Shown here piece by piece: positions 31,690 through 40,061 of a stretch of DNA of 58,427 bases (the first letter of the stretch is position 1; each line of letters starts with the position of its first letter). The notes under the pieces were generated by a model, which saw nothing but the letters and a program-made list of their open reading frames with translations, did not search any database and was not told where the DNA came from. The position numbers were made by a program, and so were the translations under genes. This stretch comes from JASGCK01 sp031430035 (GTDB taxonomy: Bacteria; Pseudomonadota; Gammaproteobacteria; Burkholderiales; Burkholderiaceae_C): the NCBI GenBank assembly GCA_031430035.1, contig JANPAS010000154.1:1-58427 (forward strand), written 5' to 3'.

Positions 31690-32676
31690 ATGTTCACGAA
31701 AGCCCTATCCGTATTGACCTTCGGCATCATTGCCTCGGTAAGCCTTATCCAGCAAGGCTTAGCGCAAAGCGCTGCGTCCAGCTACCCCAGCAAACCCATC
31801 ACGCTGGTGGTGCCCAATCCGCCAGGTGGTTTTGTGGATGCGTCGGCGCGGATTTTGTCGGACTCGCTTGCCAAGGTGACCAAGCAATCGGTAGTGGTGG
31901 ACAACCGAGGCGGTGGCAGTGGCAACGTGGCGTACAGCTATGTGGCGCGTGCAGCGGCAGATGGCTATACGCTGCTCAATTCGTACTCGGCGTATCACAC
32001 AGGCAATCCAAGCCTCGCCGCTAACTTGCCTTGGGCGCAAAAAGATTTCGCACCTGTGGCGCTGATCACCATTGCAACCAACGTGATTGCGGTGCATCCG
32101 TCTGTGCCTGCCAACAACCTCGGTGACTTCGTCAAATACGTCAAAAATAATCCTGGCAAGCTGAGCTACGCATCGCAAGGCAGCGGCTCACTCTCGCACC
32201 TTGGCACAGAACTGTTCAAACTGCAAACGGGCACGCACATGGTGCACATCCCGTACCGCGGTTCGGGCCCTGCTATTTCGGATGTGCTATCGGGACAGGT
32301 GCAGGTATTTATTACCACACCCCCCTCAGTCATGGGGCACGTGCAAGCTGGAAAATTGAAAGGCTTGGCAGTAGCTGGTAAATCTCGTCATCCAGGCTTG
32401 CCCACTGTACCGACAACAGCGGAAGCAGGATTGAAAGGGTTTGAGCTGGAGGCATGGATTGGCATCTTCGCGCCAGCCGCTACGCCAGCGGATGTGGTGG
32501 CAAAACTAAGCGCTCAAATCAAATCGGCGCTGGAGCTACCAGAGACCAAGACCCGCGCTGATAACGCGGGGGTCGAGCTGCGCTATGGCAACCCCGAGCA
32601 GTTAGCGTCTTTAGTGAAATCCGAGACTGCGCTTTGGGCAAAAACCATCAAAGCGGCGGGAATTACGGCGGAGTAA
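31690..32676 (+). CDS. Bug-type tripartite tricarboxylate transporter receptor
   Basis: 328 residues from the ATG at 31690 (MFTKALSVLTFGIIASVSL), with AAAAGGA ahead. Signal peptide ends about AQSAA. Bug motifs: KPITLVVPNPPGGFVDASAR, VVDNRGGGSGNVAYSYV, SYASQGSGSLSHLGTELF, HIPYRGSGPAISDVL. It is a second receptor in the same operon, clearly different in sequence from the first, so it may see a second ligand. The signal-peptide coding part (31738-31763) resembles a half of the dispersed repeat. A hairpin terminator follows. Confidence 0.95.
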   Translation: MFTKALSVLTFGIIASVSLIQQGLAQSAASSYPSKPITLVVPNPPGGFVDASARILSDSLAKVTKQSVVVDNRGGGSGNVAYSYVARAAADGYTLLNSYSAYHTGNPSLAANLPWAQKDFAPVALITIATNVIAVHPSVPANNLGDFVKYVKNNPGKLSYASQGSGSLSHLGTELFKLQTGTHMVHIPYRGSGPAISDVLSGQVQVFITTPPSVMGHVQAGKLKGLAVAGKSRHPGLPTVPTTAEAGLKGFELEAWIGIFAPAATPADVVAKLSAQIKSALELPETKTRADNAGVELRYGNPEQLASLVKSETALWAKTIKAAGITAE

Positions 32677-32683
32677 ATATGAA

Positions 32684-32717
32684 AAAAGCCGCAAAAACAA
32701 AAATTTCTACGGCTTTT
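32684..32717. terminator. Bidirectional hairpin terminator
   Basis: AAAAGCCG (32684-32691) pairs with CGGCTTTT (32710-32717) across an 18-base loop. With T-rich flanks on both sides it can end the Bug operon from the left and the yciA/tRNA-Phe transcript from the right. Confidence 0.65.
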
Positions 32718-32721
32718 AATC

Positions 32722-32797
32722 TGGTGGCCTGGGGCGGAATCGAACCACCGACACAAGGATTTTCAATCCTCTGCTCTACCGACTGAGCTACCGGGCC
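32722..32797 (-). tRNA. tRNA-Phe (anticodon GAA)
   Basis: 76 bases with encoded CCA. Anticodon loop TTGAAAA between GAGGA and TCCTT; D arm GCTCAGTCGGTAGAGC; T arm GGTGG-TTCGATT-CCGCC. The acceptor stem GGCCCGG against CCAGGCC has one C-A mismatch (positions 5 and 68), where a C-G pair is expected. It starts 6 bases after the stop of the thioesterase gene on the same strand, so the two probably share a transcript that ends at the hairpin 32684-32717. Confidence 0.96.
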
Positions 32798-32803
32798 TGA
32801 GCC

Positions 32804-33223
32804 TCAAATTATATCCTGAGTGGGCGGCAGTTGTCTAGGCTTGCCATTTTCATCGATTGCCACATAGGTGAGCTGCGCCTCGGTGACCTTGGTATACGCG
32901 CCTTGCGAGCGCATGCGCTCGGCATAGACCTCGACGCTGACCGTGATGGAGGTGCGCCCCACGCGGGTGATTTCCGAGTAGAACGACAGCAAATCACCAA
33001 TACGCACGGGCTGCTTAAAGATAAATTCGTTCACCGCCACCGTTGCCATACGGCCTTGCGCCCGCCTTGCGGGGAGTACGGAGCCTGCCAAGTCCACCTG
33101 CGCCATCACCCAGCCGCCAAAAATATCGCCATTGGCGTTGCAATCCGCAGGCATGGGGATGACTTTGAGCACGAGCTCTTTGTCGTGCGGGAGTGAGGTG
33201 ATCGCTGGTGAAAGGTTGGACAT
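32804..33223 (-). CDS. Acyl-CoA thioesterase (YciA-like hot-dog fold)
   Basis: 139 residues. Hot-dog thioesterase of the YciA/BACH group: VIPMPADCNANGDIFGGWV with the catalytic Asp on the long helix (GGWVMAQVDLAG), then RVGRTSITVSVEVYAERM. It hydrolyses acyl-CoA to free acid and CoA. Ends 6 bases before tRNA-Phe on the same strand. Divergent from the ABC exporter gene; the gap holds the inverted repeat AACGTCA-N7-TGACGTT (33250-33270). Confidence 0.93.
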   Translation of the reverse strand: MSNLSPAITSLPHDKELVLKVIPMPADCNANGDIFGGWVMAQVDLAGSVLPARRAQGRMATVAVNEFIFKQPVRIGDLLSFYSEITRVGRTSITVSVEVYAERMRSQGAYTKVTEAQLTYVAIDENGKPRQLPPTQDII

Positions 33224-33249
33224 AGTGACAATCAGTTGAATAAATGAAT

Positions 33250-33270
33250 AACGTCATCATATTTGACGTT
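33250..33270. promoter_or_regulatory. Inverted repeat in divergent promoter region
   Basis: AACGTCA and TGACGTT, perfect 7-base arms with a 7-base spacer, centred between the divergent thioesterase and ABC exporter genes. An operator is possible; no regulator gene is adjacent. Confidence 0.35.
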
Positions 33271-33285
33271 TAAAACCCGACCTCT

Positions 33286-35124
33286 ATGCGCAATCACCAC
33301 CACAGCAGCTCAGATCTGCCCCCCGCCTCCTCGTCCGCCGCCCCTATGCCGCGATCCGATTGGGCAACGCTGACGCGACTTTTCCCTTACTTGTGGCGCT
33401 ACAAATGGCGCGTAGGCCTAGCGCTGGCGTTTATGGTGGCGGCAAAAATGGCCAATGTGGGCGTGCCAATCTTGCTAAAAACCTTGGTGGACGACATGAC
33501 CATCACGCCCACGCGCGCCTTACTGGTCGTGCCCGTGGCGCTGCTCTTGGCCTACGGCGCGCTTCGGCTGTGCACCTCGCTGTTTACGGAACTGCGCGAG
33601 CTGATCTTCTCCAAAGCCACACAAGGCGCAACTCGCTCGATTGCACTTCAAACCTTTGAGCACCTGCACGCGCTCAGTTTGCGCTTTCATTTGGAGCGCC
33701 AAACAGGCGGCATGACCCGCGACATTGAGCGCGGGGTACGGGGCATCGAATCTTTGATTTCGTTTTCGCTTTTTAGCATCTTCCCCACGTTGATTGAAGT
33801 GGCTCTAGTGCTTGGCATTTTGGCTTTTAAGTTTGATGCGTGGTTTGCATGGATTACGCTTACGGCATTAGCTGTCTACATCGTGTTTACGGTCTCGGTC
33901 ACAGAATGGCGAACCAAGTACCGCAAGCAAGCGAACGAAGCAGATTCGGCTGCGCACAGCAAAGCTGTGGACTCGCTGCTGAATTACGAAACGGTGAAAT
34001 ACTTCAATAACGAGGCGTTTGAATCTAAGCGATATGACGAAAGCTTAGAGCGCTATCGCCGCTCACGCATCAAAGCACAGACGACGCTGTCCTTGCTCAA
34101 TACAGGTCAGCAGCTCATCATTGCCATCGGGCTTGTCGCCATGCTCTGGCTTGCGACAAAAGGTGTCGTCGGTGGCCGTATGACGCTAGGTGATTTAGTC
34201 ATGGTGAATGCCTTCATGATCCAGCTCTATATCCCCCTCAATTTCTTAGGTGTGATCTACCGCGAGATTAAGCAAAGCCTCACCGATCTCGACAAGATGT
34301 TTGTGCTTTTGGAGCGTGAGCGTGAGATTGCTGACAAGCCGTCTGCCACACCACTTGCCCTGCAAGGCACGCCCAGTGTGGCCTTCAGCAATGTCGAATT
34401 TGCGTATGAAGCTAGTAGGCCCATCCTGCATGGCATCAGTTTTGAGATTCCTGCTGGCAAAACCGTCGCTGTCGTCGGCAGTTCAGGCTCGGGCAAATCG
34501 ACGCTTGCGCGGCTGCTCTATCGCTTCTACGATATTCAATCTGGGAGCATCACGATTAACGGGCAAGATATTCAAGCCGTCACGCAAGCATCTTTGCGCA
34601 AATCGATTGGTATCGTGCCGCAAGACACGGTACTGTTTAACGACACCGTAGCGTACAACATCGGTTATGGCGATACCTCGGCAAGCCAAGCCCAGATTGA
34701 GGCGGCGGCTAAGGCGGCGCATATCCATGACTTTATCGCCAGCACACCGTTGGGCTATGGCACGATGGTGGGCGAGCGTGGTTTGAAGCTGTCGGGCGGC
34801 GAAAAACAGCGCGTGGCGATTGCACGGACGCTACTCAAAAATCCTAGTATTTTGATTTTTGATGAAGCCACATCGGCACTCGATACCACCAACGAACGCG
34901 CGATTCAAGCCGAAATTAAAAACCTCACGCAAAACAAAACGACGCTAGTGATTGCACACCGTTTATCCACCGTCATTGATGCGCATGAAATTTTGGTGAT
35001 GAGCGCAGGGCGCATCATCGAGCGCGGCAACCACACTGCGCTTTTGGCGCTCGGCGGCAAATACAGCGAGATGTGGCGGATGCAGCAAGAGCAAAGCAGC
35101 GACCCTACTAAAATCGAGGCATGA
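33286..35124 (+). CDS. ABC exporter, fused permease and ATPase (Atm1/HMT1 type)
   Basis: 612 residues. Six-helix exporter domain (about 25-330), then the ATPase: Walker A GSSGSGKSTLARLL, Q-loop IGIVPQDTVLFND, signature LSGGEKQRVAIARTLL, Walker B ILIFDEATSALD, H-loop IAHRLST. The long form with HSKAVDSLLNYETVKYFNNE is the mark of the Atm1 group, which exports glutathione-linked sulfur or metal compounds across the inner membrane. Its stop overlaps the hisC start by ATGA. Linked transcription with his genes is unexplained. Confidence 0.94.
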   Translation: MRNHHHSSSDLPPASSSAAPMPRSDWATLTRLFPYLWRYKWRVGLALAFMVAAKMANVGVPILLKTLVDDMTITPTRALLVVPVALLLAYGALRLCTSLFTELRELIFSKATQGATRSIALQTFEHLHALSLRFHLERQTGGMTRDIERGVRGIESLISFSLFSIFPTLIEVALVLGILAFKFDAWFAWITLTALAVYIVFTVSVTEWRTKYRKQANEADSAAHSKAVDSLLNYETVKYFNNEAFESKRYDESLERYRRSRIKAQTTLSLLNTGQQLIIAIGLVAMLWLATKGVVGGRMTLGDLVMVNAFMIQLYIPLNFLGVIYREIKQSLTDLDKMFVLLEREREIADKPSATPLALQGTPSVAFSNVEFAYEASRPILHGISFEIPAGKTVAVVGSSGSGKSTLARLLYRFYDIQSGSITINGQDIQAVTQASLRKSIGIVPQDTVLFNDTVAYNIGYGDTSASQAQIEAAAKAAHIHDFIASTPLGYGTMVGERGLKLSGGEKQRVAIARTLLKNPSILIFDEATSALDTTNERAIQAEIKNLTQNKTTLVIAHRLSTVIDAHEILVMSAGRIIERGNHTALLALGGKYSEMWRMQQEQSSDPTKIEA

Positions 35125-36236
35125 CAACACCTGCACAAGCATCCGCCCTCACCTTCATTCGCCAAGACGTGCAGGGCATGCACGCTTATGCCGTGCAAGA
35201 CTCGCGCGGCATGGTGAAAGTTGATGCGATGGAAAATCCATATACGCTATCTGCTGAGCTGCAAGCCAAGTTAGGCGCACGCTTAGGCGCAGTCGCCATC
35301 AATCGCTATCCCGTCTTTCCTGTTGAGGATTTGCAAGCAGCTCTTAAAACATATGTAAATTTGCCAGTTGGCTATGCACTCATGCTAGGTAACGGCTCGG
35401 ACGAATTGATCTCGCTACTCGCAATGGCGTGTTTGACCGCAAAAGACAAGCCCAAAAACACCATCCTTGCTCCGCTACCTGGCTTTGTGATGTACGAAAT
35501 GAGCGCGCAATTGCAAGGACTGGACTTTGTGGGCGTTGCACTCACAGCAGACTTTGAGTTGGACGAAGCAGCGATGTTGGCGACGATTGCTCGCCACAAA
35601 CCTGTCATCACCTACATTGCATACCCGAACAATCCGACGGCCAATTTGTGGAATGCCGACGCCATCAAAAAAATCATTGCCGCCTGTAAAAGCTACGGCG
35701 GCTTGGTTGCTATGGACGAGGCCTATCTTCCGTTTTCATCAAGAACATGGTTGGACGAAATTCGTACCAACCCAAATGCCAACAGTCATGTGCTTTTAAT
35801 GCGCACGCTCTCTAAATTTGGACTGGCCGGTGCACGCCTTGGTTACATGATTGGCCCGTCAGCATTAATTGCGCAAATAGACAAACTACGTCCGCCCTAC
35901 AACGTCAGCAGCCTAAACGCCGAAGTGGGATTGTTTGCGCTGGAGCATCAAGATGTGTTTGATGCGCAGGCAAGTAAGCTAAAAGCCGAGCGCGAGCGCT
36001 TGTTTGCTGGACTTCAAGCACTGGCGGGTATGAAACCGTTCCCTAGCGAAGCCAATATGATTTTGGTTCGCGTCCCTAACGCCGATGCCACTTTCGGCAT
36101 GCTCAAATCCAAAGGTATTTTGATCAAGAACGTCTCTAAAATGCATCCATTGCTCGCCAATTGTTTGCGATTGACCGTTGGCAATCCTGAAGAAAACACA
36201 TTGCTACTAAAAGAATTAGGGTCTGTCCCCAATTAA
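35121..36236 (+). CDS. hisC: Histidinol-phosphate aminotransferase
   Basis: 371 residues, PLP enzyme of fold type I making histidinol phosphate from imidazole acetol phosphate. Visible: YPVFPVEDLQAAL, LGNGSDELISLLAMACL, YPNNPTANLWN, the PLP-phenol contact VAMDEAYLPFSS and the PLP-lysine in RTLSKFGLAGARLGYMIG. First gene of a run hisC-hisB-hisH-hisA, ATGA-coupled to the ABC exporter and 4 bases before hisB. Confidence 0.96.
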   Translation: MTTPAQASALTFIRQDVQGMHAYAVQDSRGMVKVDAMENPYTLSAELQAKLGARLGAVAINRYPVFPVEDLQAALKTYVNLPVGYALMLGNGSDELISLLAMACLTAKDKPKNTILAPLPGFVMYEMSAQLQGLDFVGVALTADFELDEAAMLATIARHKPVITYIAYPNNPTANLWNADAIKKIIAACKSYGGLVAMDEAYLPFSSRTWLDEIRTNPNANSHVLLMRTLSKFGLAGARLGYMIGPSALIAQIDKLRPPYNVSSLNAEVGLFALEHQDVFDAQASKLKAERERLFAGLQALAGMKPFPSEANMILVRVPNADATFGMLKSKGILIKNVSKMHPLLANCLRLTVGNPEENTLLLKELGSVPN

Positions 36237-36240
36237 TGAT

Positions 36241-36840
36241 ATGACTACACCACCACGCACAGCCACTATTTCCCGCAACACAGCGGAAACTCAAATCACC
36301 GTCAGCGTCAACTTAGACGGCACGGGCAAAGCCAACTTCAATACGGGCATTGGTTTCTTTGACCACATGCTCGATCAAATTGCACGTCATGGTTTGATTG
36401 ACCTTGACATCATCGCAAAGGGTGATTTACACATCGACGGGCACCACACGGTAGAAGATGTCGGAATTACGCTAGGTCAAGCAGTAGCCAAAGCCGTGGG
36501 CGACAAGAAGGGCATTCGCCGTTACGGTCATGCCTATGTGCCGCTGGATGAGGCGCTTAGCCGTGTAGTGATTGACTTCTCGGGACGTCCTGGTCTGGTG
36601 ATGAACGTACCGTTTAAGTCCAGCCAAATTGGAGCGTTTGATGTCCAGTTAGCGCACGAATTCTTTCAAGGCTTTTGCAATCACGCGTTTGTGACGCTGC
36701 ATATTGACAACCTCAAGGGCGAAAACGCGCATCATCAGTGCGAAACTGTGTTCAAGGCTTTTGCCCGGGCGCTGCGCATGGCGCTAGAACTTGATCCGCG
36801 CTCGGCAGGCGTTATCCCTTCGACCAAGGGCTCGCTGTAA
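36241..36840 (+). CDS. hisB: Imidazoleglycerol-phosphate dehydratase
   Basis: 199 residues, monofunctional, normal length. Motifs: GIGFFDHMLDQIARHG, DLHIDGHHTVEDVGITLG, and the second metal site FFQGFCNHAFVTLH with KGENAHHQCETVFK. Removes water from imidazole glycerol phosphate in histidine synthesis. Second gene in the his run. Confidence 0.97.
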   Translation: MTTPPRTATISRNTAETQITVSVNLDGTGKANFNTGIGFFDHMLDQIARHGLIDLDIIAKGDLHIDGHHTVEDVGITLGQAVAKAVGDKKGIRRYGHAYVPLDEALSRVVIDFSGRPGLVMNVPFKSSQIGAFDVQLAHEFFQGFCNHAFVTLHIDNLKGENAHHQCETVFKAFARALRMALELDPRSAGVIPSTKGSL

Positions 36841-36856
36841 ATCAGCGTCAACGTCT

Positions 36857-37528
36857 ATGAGTAAAACAGTCGCCGTGGTGGATTACGGCATGGGCAATTT
36901 GCGCTCGGTGTCGCAGGCGGTCAAGGCCGCAGCCGTTGGCTCTGGCTATGAAGTCATCATCACCCAAAGCCCAGAGCTGGTAAGGGCTGCCGAGCGTATC
37001 GTGCTCCCAGGTCAAGGCGCTATGCGCGACTGCATGGGCGAGCTGAAAGCCTCTGGACTGATGGAGTCCTTGCTGGAAGCCGCAAAAAGCAAACCGCTCT
37101 TTGGCGTCTGTGTGGGTATGCAAATGTTGTTAGATCACAGTGCGGAAGGCGACTTGGCTACAGGAACTCCATCACTTGGGCTCATTGCAGGTGAGGTTGT
37201 GAAATTTGATTTAGCCTCGCAAATGCAAGCTGACGGCTCGCGCTTTAAAGTGCCACAAATGGGTTGGAATCGCGTGATGCAAACTCAACATGGCAGCGCT
37301 GTGCATCCTGTGTGGGCGGGCGTGCCCGATCAAAGTTACTTTTATTTTGTGCATAGTTTTTATGCCCAACCAATTGACAAACAGCACATCGCAGGCGAGA
37401 CTGACTACGGTTCTAGGTTTGCCTCGGCTATTGCACGGGATAACCTCTTTGCGACACAATTTCACCCAGAGAAGAGCGCTGCACAAGGGCTTGCGCTCTA
37501 CCGTAATTTTTTAAGTTGGAAACCTTAA
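36857..37528 (+). CDS. hisH: Imidazole glycerol phosphate synthase, glutaminase subunit
   Basis: 223 residues from the ATG at 36857 (MSKTVAVVDYGMGNLRS). Class I glutamine amidotransferase: nucleophile in FGVCVGMQMLLDHS, His-Glu in ATQFHPEKS. It supplies ammonia to HisF. Notably, hisF is not the gene after hisA here, so the two halves of this enzyme are encoded apart or hisF lies beyond the window. Confidence 0.96.
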   Translation: MSKTVAVVDYGMGNLRSVSQAVKAAAVGSGYEVIITQSPELVRAAERIVLPGQGAMRDCMGELKASGLMESLLEAAKSKPLFGVCVGMQMLLDHSAEGDLATGTPSLGLIAGEVVKFDLASQMQADGSRFKVPQMGWNRVMQTQHGSAVHPVWAGVPDQSYFYFVHSFYAQPIDKQHIAGETDYGSRFASAIARDNLFATQFHPEKSAAQGLALYRNFLSWKP

Positions 37529-37544
37529 CTGGAAATATCAGATC

Positions 37545-38297
37545 ATGATTTTGATCCCCGCCATCGACCTGAAAGACGGTCACTGCGTTCGCCTCAAGCA
37601 AGGCGACATGAACCAATCCACCACTTTTGGCGAAGACCCAGCCGTCATGGCTAAAAGCTGGCTGGATAAGGGCGCGCGGCGCCTGCACCTTGTTGATTTG
37701 AATGGCGCATTTGCAGGCAAGCCACAAAACTTCACCGCCATCAAAGCGATTCTCGCGGCTGTGGGCGACGACATCCCTGTGCAATTGGGCGGTGGCATCC
37801 GCGACATGGACACCATCGAAAAATACATTGACGCGGGCATGCGCTACGTCATCATTGGCACGGCAGCGGTCAAAAATCCAGGCTTTCTCAAGGAAGCCTG
37901 TATTGCGTTTGGTGGCCACATCATCGTCGGCTTAGATGCCAAAGACGGAAAAGTCGCCACCGATGGCTGGAGCAAGCTCTCGGGACACGAAGTGATTGAT
38001 TTGGGCAAGAAGTTTGAAGACTACGGCGTCGAGTCCATCATCTATACCGATATCGGGCGCGACGGGATGCTCTCTGGCATCAACATTGACGCCACCGTCA
38101 AGCTGGCGCAGGCGCTCTCTATCCCCGTCATTGCATCGGGCGGCTTAGCAGGCATGGCCGACATTGACGCACTTTGCAAAGCACACAAGGACGACAATGA
38201 TGCGGCGATCGAAGGCGTGATTTGTGGCCGCGCGATTTACTCGGGTGATCTTGATTTTGCGCAGGCGCAAAAGCGGGCTGATTCGTTAATCGGTTAA
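37545..38297 (+). CDS. hisA: ProFAR isomerase
   Basis: 250 residues, beta/alpha barrel isomerase of histidine synthesis. Motifs: IPAIDLKDGHCVRLKQGD with catalytic Asp, VQLGGGIRDMDTIEKYI, YTDIGRDGMLSGINID with the second Asp, and IASGGLAGMADIDAL. Follows hisH by 16 bases. The next gene is gpmA on the other strand, so hisF, hisI and hisE are not present in this run. Confidence 0.97.
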   Translation: MILIPAIDLKDGHCVRLKQGDMNQSTTFGEDPAVMAKSWLDKGARRLHLVDLNGAFAGKPQNFTAIKAILAAVGDDIPVQLGGGIRDMDTIEKYIDAGMRYVIIGTAAVKNPGFLKEACIAFGGHIIVGLDAKDGKVATDGWSKLSGHEVIDLGKKFEDYGVESIIYTDIGRDGMLSGINIDATVKLAQALSIPVIASGGLAGMADIDALCKAHKDDNDAAIEGVICGRAIYSGDLDFAQAQKRADSLIG

Positions 38298-38320
38298 TTC
38301 AAAACGAAGCAAGCCCTATT

Positions 38321-39016
38321 TCATAGGGGCAACAAATACCGCTTGCTAATCGGTTTCAAGTTTTCATCCAACTCATAAACCAACGGATTGCCGTTTGGAA
38401 TGTTCACGCCCACGATGTCGTTATCGGACACGTGATCCAAATATTTCACGAGTGCGCGAATGCTGTTGCCATGCGCTGCAATCACCACGCGCTTGCCTGC
38501 TTTGATCGCGGGCGCAATGGACTCCTCCCATAGCGGCATCACACGCTCTACCGTGTCTTTTAGGCATTCGGTCAGCGGAATTTGCTCTGGTTTAAGTTTC
38601 GCGTAGCGCACGTCACCGCGCTCGCTGCGTGGGTCATTGGCATCCAGCACGGGCGGCGGCGTGTCGTAGCTTCTGCGCCAAACCAGCACTTGCTCATCGC
38701 CATATTTTTTAGCTGTCTCCGCTTTATTCAAGCCTTGCAAACCACCGTAGTGCCGCTCATTTAAGCGCCAGCTGTGCACCATCGGCAACCACGTTCTATC
38801 CATCTCGTCTAAGCAGTGCCATAGCGTGCGAATCGCGCGTTTTAAGACGCTGGTATAGGTCACGTCAAAGTCGAAGCCTTCGGCTTTGAGCGCGCGGCCT
38901 GCGGCTTTGGCTTGCTCCAGTCCTAGCGGCGTCAGATCAACATCGGTCCAACCGGTGAAGCGGTTTTCTAAATTCCAAGTGGACTCGCCGTGGCGAATGA
39001 GAACAAGTTTGTACAT
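38321..39016 (-). CDS. gpmA: 2,3-bisphosphoglycerate-dependent phosphoglycerate mutase
   Basis: 231 residues. Catalytic His in LVLIRHGESTWNLENRFTGW, the second His in VIAAHGNSIRALVKYL, and the characteristic RLNERHYGGLQGLNK. Interconverts 3- and 2-phosphoglycerate in glycolysis. Convergent with hisA, divergent from ispE with 52 bases between starts. Confidence 0.97.
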   Translation of the reverse strand: MYKLVLIRHGESTWNLENRFTGWTDVDLTPLGLEQAKAAGRALKAEGFDFDVTYTSVLKRAIRTLWHCLDEMDRTWLPMVHSWRLNERHYGGLQGLNKAETAKKYGDEQVLVWRRSYDTPPPVLDANDPRSERGDVRYAKLKPEQIPLTECLKDTVERVMPLWEESIAPAIKAGKRVVIAAHGNSIRALVKYLDHVSDNDIVGVNIPNGNPLVYELDENLKPISKRYLLPL

Positions 39017-39068
39017 AATCGAGTTTCAAAATAAAAATGCATGCGGATACTTCGCTTGCCAATTTTAG

Positions 39069-39944
39069 ATGCCCACAAAAACCATCACACGCCAAGCCCC
39101 TGCCAAACTGAACCTCTTTTTGCACATCACGGGTCGGCGCACGGATGGCTATCACTTGCTGCAATCGGTTTTTGTGCGCGTTGATTGGTACGACACCTTG
39201 CACTTTGAATTGGCTCACGATGGACGCATCACGCGCAGCGACACGCTGAATGAAACGGGCAAGCCGTTGCCAGATATTGATCTTTCCGTTCGTGCAGCGA
39301 TGGCCTTGCAGACCAATACAGGCGTGGCCTGCGGGGCACACATGACGCTAGAGAAACGTATTCCGTCTGAAGCGGGCATGGGCGGCGGCTCGTCGGATGC
39401 CGCCACGACGCTACTCGCCCTGAATGAGCTATGGCAAACGGGTCTCTCGCTCGATCAATTGGCCGCCATTGGCGTGACTTTGGGCGCTGATGTCCCCTTC
39501 TTTTTGTACGAGCAGGACGCTTGGGTTGAGGGAATTGGGGAGAAAATCACCCCGATTGATCTCTCCAAACTACCGATTGCACCCAAGTTTTTGGTCGTCA
39601 AGCCGCCTAGCGGCATCTCTACGCCTGATGTTTTTACCTCTCCGCATTTGGCAAGAAACACAAAAACTGCTACAATCGAAGGCTTTGCTGCATGGACTGA
39701 ATCAAACGCCTCGCAGCAGTATGTAGAGCCATTTGGCTGCAATGATTTGCAGCCCGTTGCCTTGCAGATCTGTCCTGATATACAGACCGCGCTTACGTGG
39801 TTTAAAACCCAAGGACTCATTGGCAGGATGACAGGGTCAGGAAGTGCGGTTTTTGCGCCAATTCCAGATTCTTTTGACTTAACTACTGCGCCCAGCTTAC
39901 CCGCTGGTTGGTTTTGCAGGATTTGCAGCAAAATTGCACCGTAG
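39069..39944 (+). CDS. ispE: 4-diphosphocytidyl-2-C-methyl-D-erythritol kinase
   Basis: 291 residues. GHMP kinase of the non-mevalonate isoprenoid pathway. Opening QAPAKLNLFLHITGRRTDGYH, the ATP loop PSEAGMGGGSSDAATTLL, and C-terminal GRMTGSGSAVFAPI. The stretch LQTNTGVACGAH (39301-39335) resembles the dispersed repeat. Its TAG stop (39942-39944) supplies the first bases of the following tRNA-Gln, whose 5' end begins at 39943. Confidence 0.96.
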   Translation: MPTKTITRQAPAKLNLFLHITGRRTDGYHLLQSVFVRVDWYDTLHFELAHDGRITRSDTLNETGKPLPDIDLSVRAAMALQTNTGVACGAHMTLEKRIPSEAGMGGGSSDAATTLLALNELWQTGLSLDQLAAIGVTLGADVPFFLYEQDAWVEGIGEKITPIDLSKLPIAPKFLVVKPPSGISTPDVFTSPHLARNTKTATIEGFAAWTESNASQQYVEPFGCNDLQPVALQICPDIQTALTWFKTQGLIGRMTGSGSAVFAPIPDSFDLTTAPSLPAGWFCRICSKIAP

Positions 39945-40019
39945 GGGTGTCGCCAAGTTGGTTAAGGCACTGGATTTTGATTCCAGCACTCGAAGGTTCG
40001 AATCCTTCCACCCCTGCCA
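39943..40019 (+). tRNA. tRNA-Gln (anticodon TTG)
   Basis: 77 bases with encoded CCA. Acceptor AGGGGTG pairs fully with CACCCCT, discriminator G73. Anticodon loop TTTTGAT between CTGGA and TCCAG gives TTG. The weak A-U first pair and G73 are usual for tRNA-Gln. The 5' end overlaps the last two bases of the ispE stop codon, so processing by RNase P must cut within that codon. The order ispE / tRNA-Gln / prs is common in beta- and gamma-proteobacteria. Confidence 0.97.
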
Positions 40020-40061
40020 CGTTTTAGCCGGCCCAATCACCAACTACTTACCCGATCTGCT

